A stretch of 64,000 nucleotides of DNA from Limnanthes douglasii subsp. nivea (lineage: Eukaryota > Streptophyta > Magnoliopsida > Brassicales > Limnanthaceae). Made by a program: the position numbers and the translations under genes. This document shows positions 59,521 through 64,000 of this stretch, piece after piece (position 1 is the stretch's first letter; each line of letters begins with the position of its first letter). The notes beneath the pieces were generated by a model. The model worked only from the letters and a program-made list of their open reading frames with translations. It was not told the origin of the DNA and did no database searches. Where the stretch lies: contig JAUPFV010000004.1 in NCBI GenBank assembly GCA_036936605.1, positions 289,520,009 through 289,584,008 on the forward strand. The letters run 5' to 3'.

Positions 59521-60562
59521 AAGTTTGGAAAAACGGAGCACATTTATCCGAAGACCTTCAAATAAAACGGTTTAGGGCGACCAACCTTCCAGTGAGCCTC
59601 TGGACTTATTTAATATTTTGAGGAGGATCCATTTTTAATAGGCAATTAAGCTGATCCAGATTAGGCTGAATTCCCTTTTCACTTATCACATAACCCATAA
59701 ACTTTCAAGATCATACCCCAAAGACACATTTTTATGGATTTAGTTTCAAATTCACATCTGTCATATTGGAAAATATTTTTTGAAGATCAATTATATGCAA
59801 ATCCTCCTCCAGGATTTTGACAATCATGTCATCTATGTATACCTCCATATTTCTGCCAATCTGATAAGCGAATGTTTTGTTTACCAACCTCTGATAAGTA
59901 GCCCCAGCATTCTTCAACCCAAAAGGCATCACCTTGTAGAAATGGAGACCTCTGTCTGCTATAAAGGTAGTATGATCTTGATCCTTTGGATCCACATGTA
60001 TCTGGTTGTACCCAGAGAAGGCATCCATGAAGGACAACAATTTGTTGCCAGCTCTTGAGTCTACCAACTGATCTATCCGGGGGACTGGATACAGATCTTT
60101 TGGGCAAGCTCTGTTAAGGTTAGTAAAATCAATACACATACATCATTTCCCGTTCTTTTTCTTGACTAACATTGGATTGGCAGCCCATGAAAGATACTAA
60201 GATTCCTTTATGTGTCCCATATTGGTGAGCCGATCAACTTCTTGGACTATCACATCAGCTTTTTCTTTAGAAAAAACTCTCCTTTTCTGCACAACAGGTG
60301 CAACATTACTCCAGATTGAAAACTTGTGTGAGATAACGATTGCGGGAAATCCAGTTACATCACTATTTCACCAAGCGAAAACATGTTGATTGTGTAGTAA
60401 AAAGGACAACAGTTTCTTTTCTAACTCTGGCGCCATTTTGGAACCAATCTTGATACTTCTACCCTCTGCAAGGGACTGGGTTTCAATTTCTTCAACTGGT
60501 ATTATAACACTAGGAGCCTCTTTGGGGTCATCAATCTCACTCTCTCCCTTAGAAGGCTCCAA
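59520..60562 (-). pseudogene. gypsy reverse transcriptase remnant
   Basis: Begins near HNQHVFAW (60368) and has NPMLVKKKNGK near 60.15 kb. The open frame 60139-59732 reads CIDFTNLNRACPKDLYPVPR, DAFSGYNQIHVDPKDQ, MPFGLKNAGATYQRLVNKTF and VYIDDMIVK. The catalytic YIDD and the Asp of FMDAF are kept. Stops lie before 60139 and after 59732. Confidence 0.85.
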
Positions 60563-60568
60563 TAACTG

Positions 60569-61555
60569 CTAATATTCATTAATTTGAATTGCTCCCAAAG
60601 TCTTAGGAGCAAGAGCAGTTGTATAGCACTCCCTGTCTATCTTCTGACTACTTCGGACAATACCTACTTGCCCTTGAACTGTATATTTCAAACACTGATG
60701 GAATGTTGAGGCCACATCATGCATTATGGAAAACCAAGACCTCCCAAAAATTTCATTGTAGGATGTGGGCCAATCTACCACAACGAATATCACCCTCACC
60801 ATCTTTTTAAAGGGCCTTTTTCCCAACAACACTTCTTCCTCAAATTCCCCAATTACATCCGCGGAGCTCCCTGTGAAGCCAACAATGGTTCTGTTTGAGT
60901 GTTGAATAATGGTCGGATTACTCATTTACTTGTAGGAGCTTAAGAAGATAATATTTTCCAAACTGTCTGTGTCTATCAAAATCCGCCGGATATCATTGCC
61001 CCCAATAGATGCTCCTATCACCACCGCATCCTTATGAGGCCCATCAATATTTCTCAAATCATCTTCATCAAAATATATGAATGGAAAAGGGGTTTGGCAC
61101 TGATGGGAAGACATTCCCCCTTCCAACTGAGTGGACAAACTATGTACGTGCCTATTCCTTGATGAAGGAGTACGTGTTGTCACAGTTTCTCCTTCAGAGA
61201 TGGTGAGTGACTCAAAGAAACTGATCAGTCCGGACACCATCCTGGTTTGCTCTGTTATGACCCCTAATTTGTTCCGAGTTGGATCAGGATCCAGGTACTC
61301 AAAATCAACATCAAACATTTCAAGAATCATCATTGCCCCTTTTTGAGCAGATGTTCCTACATTGTTTGTAGGGCCCGTCCGAGGAGCACTGCCAGGCATG
61401 TTTACACTTCTTCTTTTGACATAAGCTCCCAGCTTTCCTCTTTCAATAAGATTCTGCACTTCCTGCTTCAATATTATGCAGTCTTGAGTATTGTGGCCTA
61501 TATCATTATGATATTGCCAAAAACAAGTATTTCGGCTTTCTCTGGGGAACTGCAA
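60569..61555 (-). pseudogene. gypsy protease remnant with altered active site
   Basis: The frame 61555-60926 starts with a gag-end zinc-knuckle-like block, CFWQYHNDIGHNTQDCIILK, and ends with GGNDIRRILIDTDSLENIIF. The usual protease motif is DTGSS, but here it reads DTDSL, with loss of the glycine after DT. The next frame, 60925-60569, is the protease C-terminal part with VDWPTSYNEIFGRSW. Confidence 0.75.
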
Positions 61556-61559
61556 CGCC

Positions 61560-62914
61560 GTTGGCTTTCAGAAGTGTACTTCATCTTTAGTTTTATCATA
61601 GATCGTAGCTAAATATTCTCTTAACTCCGCAAACCACTCAGGCTGGACCCAAGGACCCCTCTTACCCCTTGATTGCTGGCTTTAGGTCTGGTTCCGGTTG
61701 GATTGAGTCTGCTTAGATCGGTTAGGTCTTTGTCCGGTATCCTTAGCCTTATATCAGGACTGGTTTTGAGCTGTTGTGGTGGACCTCAATTGACGGTGTA
61801 ACCTAGTTTTCTTGGTTTCTTCAACATTAATATATTTTCCCACCTGATTCAACAGGCCACCCCAGGTCATGGCTTTCTTCCCAGTCACTGAATCAGCCAA
61901 GTTCCCATGATTCAACCCTTGTCTTAAAGAAGCAATTGACACCCGTTCGAAGCAATCTGCTAATTCATTCTTTGTATTCATAAATTGACTTATATAATCC
62001 TTTAAAGACTCATTTGGTTTTTGGGCATAATAGATTATGGTATTTCAATTCCCCCTCACCTCTTTACTCCTAACAAATTGTCTTCGGAAAGCAACCCAAA
62101 ATGTATCAAAGTTTCTAATATACCCCTGGGGTAAGCTATTATACCACTTAAGAGCACTTCCCGTAAAAGTTTGAGAGACATCTCTACACAAAATATTGTC
62201 ATCGTCATCAAAGTTCATCATGAAGTTCTTGAATTGCTCCAGATGGTTGTCCGGATCTTTACTTCCATCATACTTCCATCATACTTCTCCATTTTAGAGC
62301 TGTCAAATCTTTTGGGTAGGTTTCCGGACAGAATTTTGGCAATAAAATGTGATTATCTTCAGTTCTTATTACGACTAAAGCCTGTGTCTTCGTCAGGTGT
62401 TGTAAAATACCTGGTTCGGTTTGAAAAGCAAAAGGATCAATAAACAACTGATCAGCATGCTTGTAGGATGACCATTTGCCCAAATGTCTTTTAAGCCTAC
62501 CATGCCTATCCATCTTTCTTTAATATTTTTTATTAGCTTCATATTTTTTCTGGATCTCCCTTCATCACTACTTGAGGACAAAGATTCATCAAGCTCAGCC
62601 TTATTCGAAGAGCTACTAGAGGACTCTGAATCTGAACTTTCAACAGGTGTGGACCAATGTGTCTTCTTAGAGCTGATATGAGTCTTTTTTGAACTCAGAT
62701 AAGTCTTTATTGATGGATCCTTCTTCCTAGGTTTGTTAGTATGATGAATAGGTGACGCCCCTGATTTCTCCCTTATACCCTTCTCTGTTTGTTTTATGGC
62801 CCTTAACGTCTCTATTTCTACTCTCAACTTGTCTCGCTCTTCAATGGTGTATTATTTGTTTTCCCCAACCGTTTCCACCACAGGAGGTGGAGTTCTTTGC
62901 TCGTTCGAATCCAT
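61560..62914 (-). pseudogene. gypsy gag remnant
   Basis: The ATG at 62912-62914 opens MDSNEQRTPPPVVETVGENK and meets a stop. Next comes a charged, Ser-rich region (62.83-62.39 kb). The retrotransposon gag core lies near 62.17-61.75 kb, with LKWYNSLPQGYI, NESLKDYISQFMNTKNELAD and GLNHGNLADSV. Several stops and slips. The region just before the protease (61.74-61.56 kb) is also gag. Confidence 0.75.
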
Positions 62915-62966
62915 CCGAACTGGTTTAGTCTACTAGGTTTTGAATGCAAGATTCAGGCACCTTCGT

Positions 62967-62986
62967 GCTCCCATTGTGGTCGCCGA
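62967..62986 (-). promoter_or_regulatory. primer-binding-site-like sequence
   Basis: Read on the minus strand, CGGCGACCACAATGGGAGC follows the LTR end by two to three bases. Its position and GGCG start fit a gypsy primer-binding site. Match to tRNA-Lys(CTT) is only partial, so the primer tRNA is not assigned. Confidence 0.5.
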
Positions 62987-62988
62987 TT

Positions 62989-63358
62989 TGGTTTGGTTTA
63001 TTTTGGGTTGGGGGTAGTTTGGTAAAGTGTTTCGGTAAGTTTGAAGTATTTTATGTTTATTATGAGGAGTAGTGAGATAATTAAGCAATCTGCTTGTATT
63101 AAATGTTGATCACTCTCATTAATGAGAGTGGTTGGGATATTTATATTCTTAATTTAATGACTCATGGGCTTACCGGGCCAAGTTGTGAAACTGCGTCAAG
63201 TTTAAGGACTCATTAGCCTTTTAAGTAGATTACCAAATAGCTTAGTCAAAAGGTGTTTTACATTTGTCATGTTCGGATTTTTTAATGGAGTGTTATGGTC
63301 CGAATTACTCATGTCCGGATTAAGCAGTGAGCTGTGTCTGAAGTATTCGAACTCATCA
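62989..63358 (-). repeat. 5' LTR of the Tat element
   Basis: Read on the minus strand it starts TGATGAGTTCGAATACTTCA and ends AAATAAACCAAACCA (TG...CA), about 370 bp. It has a TATA-like AATATAAATATCCC near 63.14 kb. Landmarks match the LTR at 26960-27374. Confidence 0.7.
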
Positions 63359-64000
63359 CCAATAAAATTTATGTAATTAAAATACTTATCTTGATTATTT
63401 AAGGGCTTTGTCTTGTTTTTTAACTTTTTAACGTTGCGACAACTTTTTATTATTTGAACTCCCTAATAAGAACTCGTAACCTTAAAAAACAATAAAGTCA
63501 GTGAGGATATAATATTCAGATAATGGTAGATATATAAAAGTATTTATGTAAATTAACGTATAAAAACGTTTTACTTTGTATAATAGGTCAATATATTTAC
63601 AAATAAGGATGTAGTGGTTATTATACTTATATACCTATAAATATGAGTATATTTGTCTTTTACACTTGTATACTTAATATTTTTTATATACGAAGGAAAA
63701 ATACTCTAAGAGGGGGATCTTTCTCATTGATTCTAAATTTATTCTTGTAATTAGTTTATCTTTTTAAAACTTTTTCTTCTATATTATATATATATATATA
63801 AAACGATGTTAACATGTTTAATGAGATTTCGAATCTCATCAATGATGTCGAGTATGGGAAACTTCTTGTTTCTCATTATTTTAACCAAAAGTGATTGTGA
63901 TTTTGAGAGAAACGACTTACAAAAGAAAAAAATGATGTTACAAAAAAAATTGTGAAAAAATATATTCAACATCTAATTTTACGAAGCGTAACGATAAATA
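63359..64000. other. AT-rich flank, no feature seen
   Basis: A (TA)n run at about 63.785 kb; otherwise A/T-rich without coding pattern. Confidence 0.5.

Larger units (their letters stand above)
53500..63358 (-). mobile_element. Tat-lineage Ty3/gypsy retrotransposon, nearly full length, 3' LTR missing
   Basis: Minus orientation: 5' LTR (62989-63358), primer-binding-like site, gag, protease, RT, RNase H, a second RNase H-like region, integrase, then an antisense gene on the plus strand. Two RNase H regions and extra ORFs after pol are known traits of Tat-type elements. Gag-pol is broken by several stops and shifts. No polypurine tract or 3' LTR is found at the left, so the end near 53.5 kb is a truncation. 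Confidence 0.8.

Noticed and set aside
62967..62986. Idea that the Tat primer-binding site pairs with the tRNA-Lys(CTT) present in this window
   Set aside because: Only about 12 of 18 bases agree with the reverse complement of that tRNA 3' end, so the primer is left open.

Overview
The window looks like nuclear DNA of a flowering plant, probably a eudicot. It is AT-rich and low in gene density, the genes have GT-AG introns, and most of the rest is degraded plant transposable elements. Two host protein genes are recognisable, both on the minus strand. No species is assigned.

Layout. 1-2.0 kb: eroded Ty3/gypsy gag-pol (minus). 3.7-5.1 kb: internally deleted TTF-type hAT element. 7.0-10.6 kb: five-exon gene for a plant protein of unknown function with six tandem 37-residue repeats; a probable 5' UTR intron reaches about 12.0 kb. 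12.6-13.4 kb: MULE transposase fragment. 14.4-20.7 kb: dead Ty1/copia element carrying a 203-bp SINE-like insertion with a clear target-site duplication and an LTR-like block that splits its RNase H. 19.7-24.4 kb: a direct duplication of about 1.8-1.9 kb; each copy ends with a tRNA-Lys(CTT) gene, one intact and one damaged, and a hAT fragment lies between the copies. 24.4-27.4 kb: the 3' end of a Tat-type gypsy element (antisense ORF, polypurine tract, 3' LTR). 27.4-31.9 kb: AT-rich DNA with a perfect 16-bp inverted repeat, a broken Myb/NAM-associated gene and a roughly 400-430-bp tandem array. 31.9-38.7 kb: a short repeat interrupts that array, and a 6.6-kb LINE (minus) interrupts the short repeat. 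39.7-43.4 kb: an intact six-exon GAUT13/14-type galacturonosyltransferase gene. 46.8-51.6 kb: direct repeats in A-B-C-B'-A' order followed by decayed sequence. 53.5-63.36 kb: a nearly full-length Tat-lineage element (minus), with gag, protease, RT, two RNase H regions and integrase.

The most interesting system is in the two Tat elements. Each carries, antisense to gag-pol and between pol and the 3' LTR, a long gene with its own conserved upstream region, a TATA-like box, a GT-AG intron at the same place and phase, and a product resembling the Pfam family 'putative gypsy type transposon' (PF04195), with a coiled-coil C-terminus in the fuller copy. Both copies are now broken, but comparing them supports a real spliced antisense gene in the ancestral element.

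The two host genes show no functional link to each other. The GAUT gene should act in Golgi pectin synthesis. The repeat-containing protein belongs to a conserved plant family whose role I do not know.
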